From a virus: a stretch of DNA of 34,025 nt. Under the pieces are notes generated by a model, which saw only the letters and a list, made by a program, of their open reading frames with translations, was not told where the DNA came from and did not search any database. Within the stretch, counting starts at the first letter, position 1. Every line of letters begins with the position of its first letter. Positions 5,921 to 12,555 of this stretch are shown here, one piece after another. The stretch is from the IMG/VR virus record IMGVR_UViG_3300050821_009037, positions 1-34,025 of that record; one strand, 5' to 3'. The position numbers were made by a program, and so were the translations under genes.

Positions 5921-6606
5921 GCGAAAATGTCCTGTTGTTTGAACACTTCGACCGGCCTCCATGGCGTCGTGCATTGGACCGAGTCTAGTCGCCGCGCCAT
6001 CCGCTCCGGGTCGGTATTGGTGTCCTTGAAATTACGAGCTACGTTTACCGAGTCGACGGAGGCGAACGGCCAGCGATCGCCGGAAAGGTTCATGCCGCGT
6101 AGCATGTGAATCCAGGGCAGGTGTTTGTGAGCCGCGGCGAGGGTATTGAAGGCTTCGTCCGCGCGCCGGCACCAGACGTCTGAGCCAATCTGCCAGTATT
6201 GAGCCGTCGAGCCAAAGCAGATGCGTGGCCATTCGTCAGCTAACTCAAGCAGGTAATCTATGGGCAACCCCATGTGCCAGACCGGAGCGGAGAGGGCGCC
6301 AGGAAAGGGCCATGCGACAAGCCCCTCACGTTGCTGATCCGGAGTGCCGTCGATCACGTCGGGCGGGATTGCCCAATGAGGGTGACGCAGCCGCGGTTCA
6401 AGAAACTTGATGTAGCCCGGCACATCCATCGGTTTGCCCTTGGTGAAGGCCGAGAACGCGCCATTGTCGAACATGACTGACTGACCGATCTGGAGACAGC
6501 GATCGGCATCCCTCGCATCGGAGAACGGCACGCAGAAGCATTTGCCGGCGAGATTAATCAACTCGCTAGTCGGCGAAAGCGGAGTGCCGTGGTAGTGAAG
6601 GGTCAC
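5917..6606 (-). CDS. DpdA/TGT-like enzyme, copy B
   Basis: 229 aa, start GTG at 6606 inside a GTGA overlap with the upstream gene. By eye about half the residues match copy A, and every putative functional block is kept at the same or nearly the same place: Asp47 in V-M-F-D-N-G-A-F-S, P-D-V-I-D-G (82-87), P-V-W-H-M (108-112), C-F-G-S (130-133), H-M-L-R-G-M (167-172) and Asp185 in F-A-S-V-D-S. As for copy A, the closest superfamily I can name is TGT/DpdA (base exchange in RNA or DNA), with the identity inferred from motifs. Conservation of both aspartates in both copies suggests that both are active and may have different substrates. Confidence 0.6.
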   Translation of the reverse strand: MTLHYHGTPLSPTSELINLAGKCFCVPFSDARDADRCLQIGQSVMFDNGAFSAFTKGKPMDVPGYIKFLEPRLRHPHWAIPPDVIDGTPDQQREGLVAWPFPGALSAPVWHMGLPIDYLLELADEWPRICFGSTAQYWQIGSDVWCRRADEAFNTLAAAHKHLPWIHMLRGMNLSGDRWPFASVDSVNVARNFKDTNTDPERMARRLDSVQCTTPWRPVEVFKQQDIFA

Positions 6607-7298
6607 TTGTCACCCCGCTGTGGGCGCGAGAGCGAGTGTTCGTACAGTCGAAGCGCTTTCGTCACGACCGGGTCCACCTTGATCCCGCCCTGCATCCACG
6701 TTTTGTAGGACTTGTAGGCGTGATTCATGCACGCGCCTGCGAGCAACATCAGCGCATCGTACAGCTCGCGCTCGCGGGCTGTGGCGCAGTCAGGATGGTC
6801 CTCGTCAGTCGGAATTACTTCCTGCGGTTCAGCGCGAAGCCGCTTGTTCTCGGCCTCCAATTCGGCAATGACAGCAGCGGCCTCCCGGCCTGTCTTGAGC
6901 GTCACAGGCGCGGCGAGCAGCCGATTGACCAAATCGCCAGTGCCGGTCGCTGCTTGCGGTGCAGCGTTAGAGGCCATCGCATCTCGGATCGCCTTGGCGA
7001 TATCCCGGCAAGCCTCATCGTAGTAATGACCTGCGAGCAAACGATCGCTTGCCGCGCCGACGTGGCTTTCTGCGATCCTGGCGCACTCCTCGACCGTGTC
7101 AGTCGCATGTGCACCTTGGGCAACATCAGGGATGACTGACCTGACCATTTGAATGTAGACCAGCACCTCTGCCAGCGCTTGGCGAGATACCATGACCATT
7201 ACGCCGTCTTCGTCGCACTGAACTTGATGGTTCGTTAGATGGACAATCGCGACCACCGGGAGTATTGGCGCGCTGCCAGGGGAAGAGCGTTCGGTCAT
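6603..7298 (-). CDS. Hypothetical early protein with coiled coil (231 aa)
   Basis: Not recognised by name. The middle holds V-E-E-C-A-R-I-A-E-S and C-R-D-I-A-K-A-I-R, a pattern common in phage early proteins of unknown function, followed by a coiled-coil segment (A-V-I-A-E-L-E-A-E-N-K-R-L-R, around residues 140-155). The C-terminal quarter is helical with Cys and Tyr. Start ATG at 7298 overlaps the upstream stop (ATGA); its own end overlaps the GTG of DpdA-like copy B. Confidence 0.65.
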   Translation of the reverse strand: MTERSSPGSAPILPVVAIVHLTNHQVQCDEDGVMVMVSRQALAEVLVYIQMVRSVIPDVAQGAHATDTVEECARIAESHVGAASDRLLAGHYYDEACRDIAKAIRDAMASNAAPQAATGTGDLVNRLLAAPVTLKTGREAAAVIAELEAENKRLRAEPQEVIPTDEDHPDCATARERELYDALMLLAGACMNHAYKSYKTWMQGGIKVDPVVTKALRLYEHSLSRPQRGDK

Positions 7299-7621
7299 GG
7301 CTTGGACTCCAGGTCGGCTAGGGCGTCACGCGCGATCAATTGGAAGCGGTCAGCCGCGACGTAAGCGTTCTTTGCCGACTGCTCTCGTGCGATCTCCCGC
7401 AGCGCTTCCACGAGGCGGTCGTGATTGTTGACGGCCTTGACAATTAGCGCGGCGTTGGCCTCAACCTCGGAGGCTGGGCGACGACCACGCAAATGGGTGT
7501 GGAACATTGAAAGGATGCTATCGCCCTTCGCATCCTTGATCTTTAACGCCTCTTCACTACTGGTGTGCCATGGCAGCAGAGAATGCGCGCTGTTAGGCTG
7601 AGATTGATCGGTCACTGTCAT
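7295..7621 (-). CDS. Phage protein of the LPW...NAALIVKAVN type (108 aa)
   Basis: A common early-phage small protein type: N-terminal L-P-W, a short beta region (I-K-D-A-K-G-D-S-I-L), then E-A-N-A-A-L-I-V-K-A-V-N-N-H-D-R-L-V-E-A-L, a signature seen in many phage proteins of unknown function. I chose the ATG at 7621 because it overlaps the upstream stop (ATGA) with AGGGGAG close by; an ATG at 7639 is less likely. Function unknown. Confidence 0.65.
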   Translation of the reverse strand: MTVTDQSQPNSAHSLLPWHTSSEEALKIKDAKGDSILSMFHTHLRGRRPASEVEANAALIVKAVNNHDRLVEALREIAREQSAKNAYVAADRFQLIARDALADLESKP

Positions 7622-7800
7622 GCTCCCCTGTCGCTGCACGTCACGATGAAATCACGCAGGCCGTCCGCCGCAACGAGCATCCGCACATTGCGCTCGCACA
7701 TCTCGCGGTTCTCGGCCTCGAAATGGCCGAAGACCAGCGCCGGCAACGAGCACACTGTCGAGTGAGCGACACATGCGATGATGATTGAAAAGCGGATCAT
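7618..7800 (-). CDS. Small protein with hydrophobic N-terminus (60 aa)
   Basis: Start ATG at 7800 overlaps the recT stop (ATGA). The first about 25 residues are hydrophobic (I-R-F-S-I-I-I-A-C-V-A...), consistent with a membrane anchor or signal, followed by a charged helix E-A-E-N-R-E-M-C-E-R-N-V-R-M-L. Longer starts would lie inside recT. Not recognised. Confidence 0.55.
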   Translation of the reverse strand: MIRFSIIIACVAHSTVCSLPALVFGHFEAENREMCERNVRMLVAADGLRDFIVTCSDRGA

Positions 7801-8816
7801 GCCGTCGCCCGCATGCTCTCGATCGCGCGCTTGACCTTGCTCTGCAATTTTATGAACTCGCCTGATGGCCATGCGATCATCTTCCGCTCGTCGGCCTCGC
7901 TATTCCATTTTGCGGTGAGCTGATCAGCGTTCGTGGCAGCTTCAATAAAACCGTTCCACCGCTCGACATATTCATCCGCCGACCCGGAGCCGGGTTGAAT
8001 ATCCGGGCCGGCGGAGTCCACCGCGATGGGCTGGTTGCGCGGTGAAAGCAATTCATCAGTGTTGCGTTGCTCGTGATTTATCCGCGGCGAGTCGTAGGCC
8101 TCACCATCTATCTGCAAGCCACGCGCAGGATTTATCCATGCGGCCTTGCCGCGCTCCTCGACGGCTTCCTCCATCGCGGCAGCAAGATGGAAGCGGGGAT
8201 CTGCGTTCAGAGGCATTGCGCGAGACAGCCGGCGCTTGGCAGACTTAGCAGCCATCGCTGGAAAGCCGATCATCATGTCCATCCACGGACTATCAGACCG
8301 ATTCCCGCCAGGCGACTTTGCCTTGATCGCCATGATATCGTCGATGCCGAGCACGGAAACGAGCGCCGGACGATGCAGCGATGAGGCAGTCGCCCATGCG
8401 GCGAGGATCGGGCCGCGATTGCCGAGCTTTGGCTTGTGGCGTACGAAACCTTTGTCGCCTAGCTCATAATCAAACTCGTCTCCCTCGCGCACGACCTCGC
8501 CCTGCACGGTGAAGCCGGAGCGTGCAGCTAGCGTGTTCATGCCTTTGTAGCCGATGACGAGCTGCGCCTGACCCTTGAACGGAATGAAGAAGGCTTGCCC
8601 GGTGACGCCATCAACTTCCAGGGCGAGGCATGCCGCCGACATCGATGCATTGAGCAGGCTCTGCCGGTTGGCCTCCAGAAGCTTGGGATTGCGTTCGAGC
8701 GACACCATGATCGATCGCATCAACCGCTCGACCGGGATTGTGCCAGCGAGTGCCTGCTCGAAATGCGGCGCGAGGGGGCGCAGCGTGTTTTCGAATATCG
8801 TTAGTTCGTTGCTCAT
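7797..8816 (-). CDS. recT: RecT family single-strand annealing protein
   Basis: 339 aa, a full-length RecT: it binds single-stranded DNA and anneals homologous strands, working with the 5'-3' exonuclease encoded just upstream. Family features seen are an N-terminal V-E-R-L-M-R-S-I-M...P-K-L-L block, S-L-L-N-A-S-M-S-A-A-C-L-A-L-E, G-Q-A-F-F-I-P-F-K-G-Q-A-Q-L-V-I-G-Y-K-G (about 75-95), then G-G-N-R-S-D-S-P-W...M-A-A-K-S-A-K-R-R-L, all typical of RecT/Bet-like annealases. The C-terminal about 100 residues are variable, as usual. Start at 8816 overlaps the exonuclease stop (ATGA). Confidence 0.92.
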   Translation of the reverse strand: MSNELTIFENTLRPLAPHFEQALAGTIPVERLMRSIMVSLERNPKLLEANRQSLLNASMSAACLALEVDGVTGQAFFIPFKGQAQLVIGYKGMNTLAARSGFTVQGEVVREGDEFDYELGDKGFVRHKPKLGNRGPILAAWATASSLHRPALVSVLGIDDIMAIKAKSPGGNRSDSPWMDMMIGFPAMAAKSAKRRLSRAMPLNADPRFHLAAAMEEAVEERGKAAWINPARGLQIDGEAYDSPRINHEQRNTDELLSPRNQPIAVDSAGPDIQPGSGSADEYVERWNGFIEAATNADQLTAKWNSEADERKMIAWPSGEFIKLQSKVKRAIESMRATA

Positions 8817-9745
8817 GCGCTAAAGCTTCCATCAATCTGTTGCGGAATGTGCGCCTTCACGGTGACGATCGTGCTCGGCTTGACTGCGTAGCCGGCTCGC
8901 GCCGAACGGATGATCTTGACGCTGATGCCCTGCGGCAGGTCGATTAAGACTGCATCCTTGGCGAGCCCAAGAAGCTTGGCCTTTGTTTCCTCCTCGAATT
9001 TCTCGGCCGAGAGCCGCTCGGAGCGGCGAGCATCGGCATCGACGACGCGCTGCGCGAGCTTGGTGGCCTCGACTTCGCCGAGCAGATCCACTGCGTTCAG
9101 AACCTCGCCAGACGGCACAGCGAAGATGGTTTTGAGCAGCGGAACCTCGACCGGCGAGCCAAACGGCTCTGGCTCATTCCCGGCGGCCACATCGGCGAAA
9201 AACTGGGCGGACTCTTTCTCGAACAACTCCCACAGGTCCGGCATCGGCTTGCGATGGAAATAGGTCATGTCGCCGCCACACCACAGCGCGATCGTGCCCC
9301 ATTCGTAGGACGTCACGCCGTCGCCGACATACATCTGCTGCTGGACTTGGATTTCATGCTGGCGAGGAGGGGTCTTGCCGCCGTCCCACTCCTGCATCAG
9401 GATCTTGTAATCGAAGCAGCATTTCGTTTCGAGCGCACCAGGCCCGCGCTGTGGATCGTAGATATCAGCGTCGCGCGAGCAGCCGAGCAGACCACGCCGA
9501 AGATAGACCTGCGAGCCATCGGGCTGGCGGTTGGTCTTGACCTCGAGCCGCAGATCGGCCGCGGCCTGCTCGAGCAGCAGCGGCTCCATCTTCAGGCCCC
9601 AATCCAGCCTGTTGTGATCGGGGCTAGGCGCTTCGATGCCCTTAGCAAAACGTTGGTAAAGCATCCAGCGCGTGCCGTAGGGCGAGACACCGAGCAGCAT
9701 TGACATCTCAGTGGCGCTGATCGTTTTTTTTGTCGGATCAGGCAT
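8813..9745 (-). CDS. YqaJ-like viral exonuclease
   Basis: 310 aa from the ATG at 9745, which has AGGAGAG about 6 bases upstream and overlaps the previous stop. The YqaJ/lambda-exonuclease-type core is visible: ATEMSMLLGVSPYGTRW near residue 12, D-W-G-L-K-M-E-P-L-L-L at about 46-56, the metal-binding G-C-S-R-D-A-D-I-Y and A-L-E-T-K (Glu and Lys of the PD-(D/E)xK centre) around residues 86-108, and H-E-I-Q-V-Q-Q-Q-M-Y as the conserved Gln helix. It degrades 5' ends of double-stranded DNA for RecT. The C-terminal part is helical and rich in Glu/Lys. The pair forms the phage recombination module. Confidence 0.88.
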   Translation of the reverse strand: MPDPTKKTISATEMSMLLGVSPYGTRWMLYQRFAKGIEAPSPDHNRLDWGLKMEPLLLEQAAADLRLEVKTNRQPDGSQVYLRRGLLGCSRDADIYDPQRGPGALETKCCFDYKILMQEWDGGKTPPRQHEIQVQQQMYVGDGVTSYEWGTIALWCGGDMTYFHRKPMPDLWELFEKESAQFFADVAAGNEPEPFGSPVEVPLLKTIFAVPSGEVLNAVDLLGEVEATKLAQRVVDADARRSERLSAEKFEEETKAKLLGLAKDAVLIDLPQGISVKIIRSARAGYAVKPSTIVTVKAHIPQQIDGSFSA

Positions 9746-10229
9746 GGATGCTCTCCTGTATTGCCTTGACGCGCGCCGCGAATGCCGGATCCGCAGCGAC
9801 GAGCCGCTCAATCTTGAGGACAGAGTGGCGCGCCGTGGTGTGGTCGCGGTCACCGAATGCTCGACCTATCGACGGCAATGATCGCGACGTCATCATTCGC
9901 GCGAGATACATCGCAATCTGCCGCGCGAGCGCGATCGGGTCAGACTTGCGTTCGGAGACCATGTCGAAGATCGAGATCTTGGTGGCTGCAGAAACGGCTA
10001 CCTTGATCTTTTCCATGGATACGTGCGGATAAGGCTCGGGCGGCCCGTACCACTTCACGCGTACCGCGCTGGCGGGAGTCGGTCCCGGTTCGTATGACGG
10101 TGGCAACGTTGTGATGACGGGCGCGATCACGACGGCCATGGGTTGCACGACAACGGGCGCCGTTGGCTTGGGTATCGACTTGGACGCGATGATGGCGCGA
10201 CGGAGCGCGGGATGAATCGCGGCGCTCAT
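9738..10229 (-). CDS. DnaA domain IV-like DNA-binding protein
   Basis: 163 aa from the ATG at 10229 (GAAGGA upstream, ATGA overlap with the small gene before it). The C-terminal about 90 residues match the DnaA DNA-binding domain: S-I-F-D-M-V-S-E-R-K-S, R-Q-I-A-M-Y-L-A-R, then the DnaA signature region F-G-D-R-D-H-T-T-A-R-H-S. There is no AAA+ ATPase domain; the N-terminal half is low-complexity, rich in Pro, Val and Ala. Such stand-alone domain IV proteins are known in Rhizobiales phages and probably bind DnaA boxes. It could redirect host initiation to the phage or repress host replication; the sequence alone does not decide. Confidence 0.85.
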   Translation of the reverse strand: MSAAIHPALRRAIIASKSIPKPTAPVVVQPMAVVIAPVITTLPPSYEPGPTPASAVRVKWYGPPEPYPHVSMEKIKVAVSAATKISIFDMVSERKSDPIALARQIAMYLARMMTSRSLPSIGRAFGDRDHTTARHSVLKIERLVAADPAFAARVKAIQESIHA

Positions 10230-10381
10230 GATGTCATTTCCTTCGCGACGTCGTGCAACTGCTGTTCGAACTCGTAATCTCTGCGGACCTCGTCGATCCG
10301 CTTGATGCGCTCGACTGGCGGGAGCGGCCACAGGAGCTGCCATTGAGCAAGGAGGATGTCGGCGAGCTGCTGGTTCGTCAT
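10226..10381 (-). CDS. Small helical protein (51 aa)
   Basis: Start ATG at 10381 overlaps the stop of the upstream gene (ATGA) and its own TGA overlaps the DnaA-like start, so it is coupled on both sides. The product is helical: Gln/Leu-rich N-terminus (M-T-N-Q-Q-L-A-D-I-L-L-A-Q-W), then V-E-R-I-K-R-I-D-E-V-R-R-D-Y-E-F-E. Not recognised. Confidence 0.6.
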   Translation of the reverse strand: MTNQQLADILLAQWQLLWPLPPVERIKRIDEVRRDYEFEQQLHDVAKEMTS

Positions 10382-10746
10382 GACGTCCATCCGTACAGTC
10401 CGTCGCGCTTCAGATCGCGCTCGCGATCGATAAGCATCCCGCGCATCCGCTCAAGGCTGGTTTCGAGCGACGCCGGCTCGGTCTGGCGATCGATGCGCGC
10501 CTGCTCGGCCTCGGCAAGGATTTCGTCGGTGACGTCGTGGCAGATGCCCTCGACCGGGTTGAGCTCCAGCACGGTGACGACGTTGGAGAGATTGCCGGTC
10601 CGGATGTGGTCGACCGTTGTGGCGCGGTCGGTGTCGCCGTCCTCGCGCTCGGCCCAGGCCAGGCAATCGCGGAATTGGCAGCGGACCAGATAGGCCATGC
10701 GGTCGGGTTTAGGGGCAGGCGCGCATTTGCCGGTCATAGCGATCAC
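10378..10746 (-). CDS. Hypothetical early protein (122 aa)
   Basis: Not recognised. I chose the GTG at 10746 because it overlaps the stop of the membrane microprotein (GGGTGATC); the ATG three codons later is the alternative. A Cys pattern near the N-terminus (C8, then R-C-Q-F-R-D-C) may bind metal; the C-terminal half is an acidic-to-basic helix (E-A-E-Q-A-R-I-D-R-Q, then E-R-D-L-K-R-D-G). Confidence 0.6.
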   Translation of the reverse strand: MIAMTGKCAPAPKPDRMAYLVRCQFRDCLAWAEREDGDTDRATTVDHIRTGNLSNVVTVLELNPVEGICHDVTDEILAEAEQARIDRQTEPASLETSLERMRGMLIDRERDLKRDGLYGWTS

Positions 10747-10847
10747 CCGAACAACGGGTTGAAGACGATCGCCGACAGCAAAATGCTAGGCGGCAGCGCT
10801 ATGAACCAGAATATGAGGCAGAGGATGAAAAAGCGGCGGTTGGACAT
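10743..10847 (-). CDS. First gene of the left operon: membrane microprotein (34 aa)
   Basis: ATG at 10847 with GAGGG 8 bases upstream; the TGA overlaps the next gene's GTG. The product starts M-S-N-R-R and then is one hydrophobic stretch of about 25 residues ending N-P-L-F-G, so a single-pass membrane protein. It is the first reading frame after P_L, about 20 bases from the expected transcript start, and is therefore probably the first early protein made on induction. Function unknown. Confidence 0.6.
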   Translation of the reverse strand: MSNRRFFILCLIFWFIALPPSILLSAIVFNPLFG

Positions 10848-10874
10848 GGGCAAGCCCTCGGTTGATCCGAGAGC

Positions 10875-10904
10875 ACCCTAGTTCGCATGGTGCGAACAGG
10901 TCAA
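10875..10904 (-). promoter_or_regulatory. P_L, left early promoter
   Basis: On the minus strand a -35 TTGACC (10904-10899) and a -10 TAGGGT (10880-10875) are separated by 18 bases. Operator O_L1 exactly occupies most of that spacer, so repressor binding should block polymerase. It drives the leftward operon. Confidence 0.65.
10881..10897. promoter_or_regulatory. Operator O_L1
   Basis: Perfect 17-bp palindrome GTTCGC-N5-GCGAAC (7-bp arms on a 3-base centre) lying between the -35 and -10 of P_L. It matches O_R1 in both 6-bp half-sites. Confidence 0.8.
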
Positions 10905-10907
10905 TAG

Positions 10908-11210
10908 TTATTTTCGCAGGGTGCGAACTTTTTTGTGCTCCTCGGGAGCCGGAGCGGGGCCGATCTCGAGCATGAGCGCCTGAGCGGCTGCTTGCATATC
11001 GCCGAATAGAAGCCAGTCCAGGGTAACGCCGAACCGTTTGCGGAGTCGGCGCGCCGACTCCATGGTTAACGGCCGCTCGCCGCTTTCATAGCCTGCGAGC
11101 GTGCTTTTTGCGACGTTGATCTCCTTCGCGAGCCTCTGCTGCTGAAGGTTGGCCTTAAGACGCAATGCGATGATCCGGCGCCCAACGGCCTGGTCTGAAT
11201 CCGGTTCCAT
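10908..11210 (-). CDS. CI-like lysogeny repressor (XRE HTH)
   Basis: 100 aa from the ATG at 11210. An XRE-type helix-turn-helix spans about residues 10-65 (Q-Q-R-L-A-K-E-I-N-V-A-K-S-T-L-A-G-Y-E-S-G-E-R-P), followed by a short helical C-terminus and a basic end. There is no LexA/CI-type protease domain, so it is not an obvious RecA-cleaved repressor; inactivation may need an antirepressor. It is transcribed leftward from the O_R region opposite the Cro-like gene, and four matching palindromes flank it. Starts upstream of 11210 would run through the operators and the divergent gene and are rejected. No clear Shine-Dalgarno sequence precedes the ATG. Confidence 0.82.
   Translation of the reverse strand: MEPDSDQAVGRRIIALRLKANLQQQRLAKEINVAKSTLAGYESGERPLTMESARRLRKRFGVTLDWLLFGDMQAAAQALMLEIGPAPAPEEHKKVRTLRK
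10912..10928. promoter_or_regulatory. Operator O_L2
   Basis: TTTCGC-N5-GCGAAC, one mismatch from the consensus in one half-site. It lies inside the last codons of the repressor gene, 31 bases from O_L1 (about three helical turns), suggesting cooperative binding. Confidence 0.65.
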
Positions 11211-11222
11211 AGGGCATATCGG

Positions 11223-11228
11223 AACATA
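11223..11228 (-). promoter_or_regulatory. Possible P_RM -10 for the repressor
   Basis: Minus-strand TATGTT lies 12 bases before the repressor ATG with no good -35; the -35 position would fall at the edge of O_R2, the arrangement expected for a promoter activated by the bound repressor. The predicted leader would be only a few bases, which fits the lack of a ribosome site. Weak evidence. Confidence 0.3.
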
Positions 11229-11245
11229 ATTTTTAGTAAAAGTCG

Positions 11246-11262
11246 TTTCGCATTGCGCGAAC
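11246..11262. promoter_or_regulatory. Operator O_R2
   Basis: TTTCGC-N5-GCGAAC, one mismatch from the palindrome consensus, 26 bases from O_R1, just upstream of the P_R -35. Confidence 0.65.
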
Positions 11263-11264
11263 CC

Positions 11265-11294
11265 TTGACTAGTTCGCACCACGCGAACTATGTT
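11265..11294 (+). promoter_or_regulatory. P_R, right early promoter
   Basis: TTGACT (11265-11270), 18-base spacer containing O_R1, and TATGTT (11289-11294). Transcription would begin near 11301, essentially at the ATG of the Cro-like gene (11302), so that gene is probably read from a leaderless transcript. Mirrors P_L in spacing and operator position. Confidence 0.65.
11272..11288. promoter_or_regulatory. Operator O_R1
   Basis: Perfect half-sites GTTCGC and GCGAAC separated by 5 bases, filling the P_R spacer. One of four copies of this operator around the repressor gene. Confidence 0.8.
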
Positions 11295-11301
11295 CGGCGC
11301 C

Positions 11302-11526
11302 ATGAAATCTTGGGATGAGATCATTTCAGGGCTGGGCGGGACGGCCGCGGTCGCCGAGGGACTGGAGCAATCCATGTCAACCGTGAGCGGCTGGAAGACG
11401 CGAGGCATCCCGGCGCCACACTGGGCATCTCTGGTGTCTTTGGCACAGTCCAAAGGCAAGCGCGGGATTTCTCTGGAAGCATTGGCGTTGCTGGCGGCTC
11501 GGAAGCTCGATGAGGCCCGCGCATGA
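11302..11526 (+). CDS. Cro-like HTH protein (carph-isopro type)
   Basis: 74 aa from the ATG at 11302. The sequence I-I-S-G-L-G-G-T-A-A-V-A-E-G-L...S-T-V-S-G-W-K-T-R-G-I-P-A-P-H-W fits the small Cro/carph-isopro helix-turn-helix family common in Alphaproteobacteria and their phages. As the first gene of the rightward operon opposite the repressor, it is expected to bind the same operators and favour lytic growth. An ATG at 11290 in frame is rejected because it lies inside the P_R -10. Predicted transcript start and ATG nearly coincide, so translation is probably leaderless. Confidence 0.8.
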   Translation: MKSWDEIISGLGGTAAVAEGLEQSMSTVSGWKTRGIPAPHWASLVSLAQSKGKRGISLEALALLAARKLDEARA

Positions 11527-11699
11527 AGCCACGGACCACGAATCACCCTTCCCATGTCGCCCCCTTAGCACGCTGGCACATTGCATTACCGGGGATGGCA
11601 TGCCGCAAGCGTGGCGGAAATGTGGCAAAAATTCACTCCCGCAGAAATTGTGATCGCCGTGTGACACCACGCGGTACCTCCGTAGGGAGGTCGGCATGA
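11523..11699 (+). CDS. Basic hypothetical protein (58 aa)
   Basis: ATG at 11523 overlaps the Cro-like stop (ATGA) and its own TGA overlaps the next ATG at 11696 in the same way. The product is Arg/His-rich with three potential Cys/His clusters and no hydrophobic core, so it may be a small nucleic-acid-binding protein or merely tolerated translation. The double coupling is the main support. Confidence 0.45.
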   Translation: MKPRTTNHPSHVAPLARWHIALPGMACRKRGGNVAKIHSRRNCDRRVTPRGTSVGRSA

Positions 11700-11824
11700 T
11701 CTTCCTGAAGATCCTCGGCATCTGGCTCGCTGCGTCGATCATTTGCGCTCCCCTGTTTGGCTTTTCTCTTCGTCGCGCACGTCGGGCGCAGACGGCTTCT
11801 CTTCGCGATCGCGCGCCCCAGTGA
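11696..11824 (+). CDS. Membrane microprotein (42 aa)
   Basis: ATG at 11696 preceded by GGGAGG 5-6 bases upstream, a strong ribosome site. The first about 24 residues form one hydrophobic helix (I-F-L-K-I-L-G-I-W-L-A-A-S-I-I-C...), followed by an Arg-rich cytoplasmic-type tail (L-R-R-A-R-R-A), giving N-out/C-in topology by the positive-inside rule. Function unknown. Confidence 0.6.
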   Translation: MIFLKILGIWLAASIICAPLFGFSLRRARRAQTASLRDRAPQ

Positions 11825-11910
11825 GTTTCAGGAACGCCACGACGTTCCGCACCAGCGTTTCGAGTTCGATCTGCATCCAACCACCCCAGTAACCGCGTGA
11901 GGACATGACG

Positions 11911-12249
11911 ATGGATTTCTTGTTCGACGATGCAGATGGGAGCTTTCCCAATTTCCTTGGGAGCATCTCGAATGCGTTGAAAGAACTGGCGTTGCCCAAG
12001 CCCGAGGACGACCGGGTAAAGCGCGCGATCGACCGCGCCGCGCGTGCGGCGGGCATCGATTACTGGCGAGCGTTTGATCTTTGGTACTGCAAGGCCCGGC
12101 GCGTTGATGCGCAAGAAGCCCTTAGAATTAGGGAGGCATTGCGCCTCAAGCGAGAAAGAGATTTGCAGCATGAATATCAGGAATTACGGACTCGGCTCGC
12201 CAAACTCGAAAGCCGGATGGTCAAGGACCACAAGGACTTTCGTCGCTAG
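11911..12249 (+). CDS. Hypothetical early protein, charged helical (112 aa)
   Basis: Not recognised. The ATG at 11911 has GAGGA at about 7 bases; an in-frame ATG at 11905 adds two residues and is too close to that site. The N-terminal part is acidic with Phe/Leu, the middle has R-V-K-R-A-I-D-R-A-A-R-A-A-G-I-D-Y-W-R-A-F-D-L-W-Y (two predicted helices), and residues 70-110 form a coiled coil. Probably a regulator or replication accessory; inference only. Confidence 0.65.
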   Translation: MDFLFDDADGSFPNFLGSISNALKELALPKPEDDRVKRAIDRAARAAGIDYWRAFDLWYCKARRVDAQEALRIREALRLKRERDLQHEYQELRTRLAKLESRMVKDHKDFRR

Positions 12250-12331
12250 AGGCCTTCTGCGCATCAGCAATGCCTACGCCAACCTCGCGGTGTGGGTCGC
12301 GCCATGGATCGCCGACGAGGTCGACCAATGA
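12170..12331 (+). CDS. Small hypothetical protein (53 aa)
   Basis: Supported mainly by its stop, which overlaps the next gene's ATG (CAATGAC). The C-terminal half (A-Y-A-N-L-A-V-W-V-A-P-W-I-A-D-E-V-D) is amphipathic; the N-terminal half overlaps the previous gene by 80 bases in another frame, so the true start may lie further in. Not recognised. Confidence 0.4.
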   Translation: MNIRNYGLGSPNSKAGWSRTTRTFVARGLLRISNAYANLAVWVAPWIADEVDQ

Positions 12332-12555
12332 CGACCGTGCTTCCCAACCCATTTGAATCCGTCGTCGACCCGCCGACGGACGAGCCGGCTGCTGCATCAA
12401 CGGATCGCCCCCCTCAAGATGCAGTGGCCGGCTCACCTCTGCGCGTCCGCTTGCCAGGTCTGCAGATCAGCCTCGCCGGGCATCAATTGGATGTCGTGAC
12501 GTTCATGGCCGAGCTCGGCGTGGTCGACGTGGAGTTCTTGCGGGGCGCCGCATGA
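12328..12555 (+). CDS. Small hypothetical protein (75 aa)
   Basis: ATG at 12328 overlaps the upstream stop, and the TGA overlaps the methyltransferase ATG. A Pro/Ala-rich, probably disordered N-terminal 38 residues precede a compact beta/alpha C-terminus (L-R-V-R-L-P-G-L-Q-I...D-V-V-T-F-M-A-E-L). Translationally coupled to the methyltransferase; function unknown. Confidence 0.6.
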   Translation: MTTVLPNPFESVVDPPTDEPAAASTDRPPQDAVAGSPLRVRLPGLQISLAGHQLDVVTFMAELGVVDVEFLRGAA

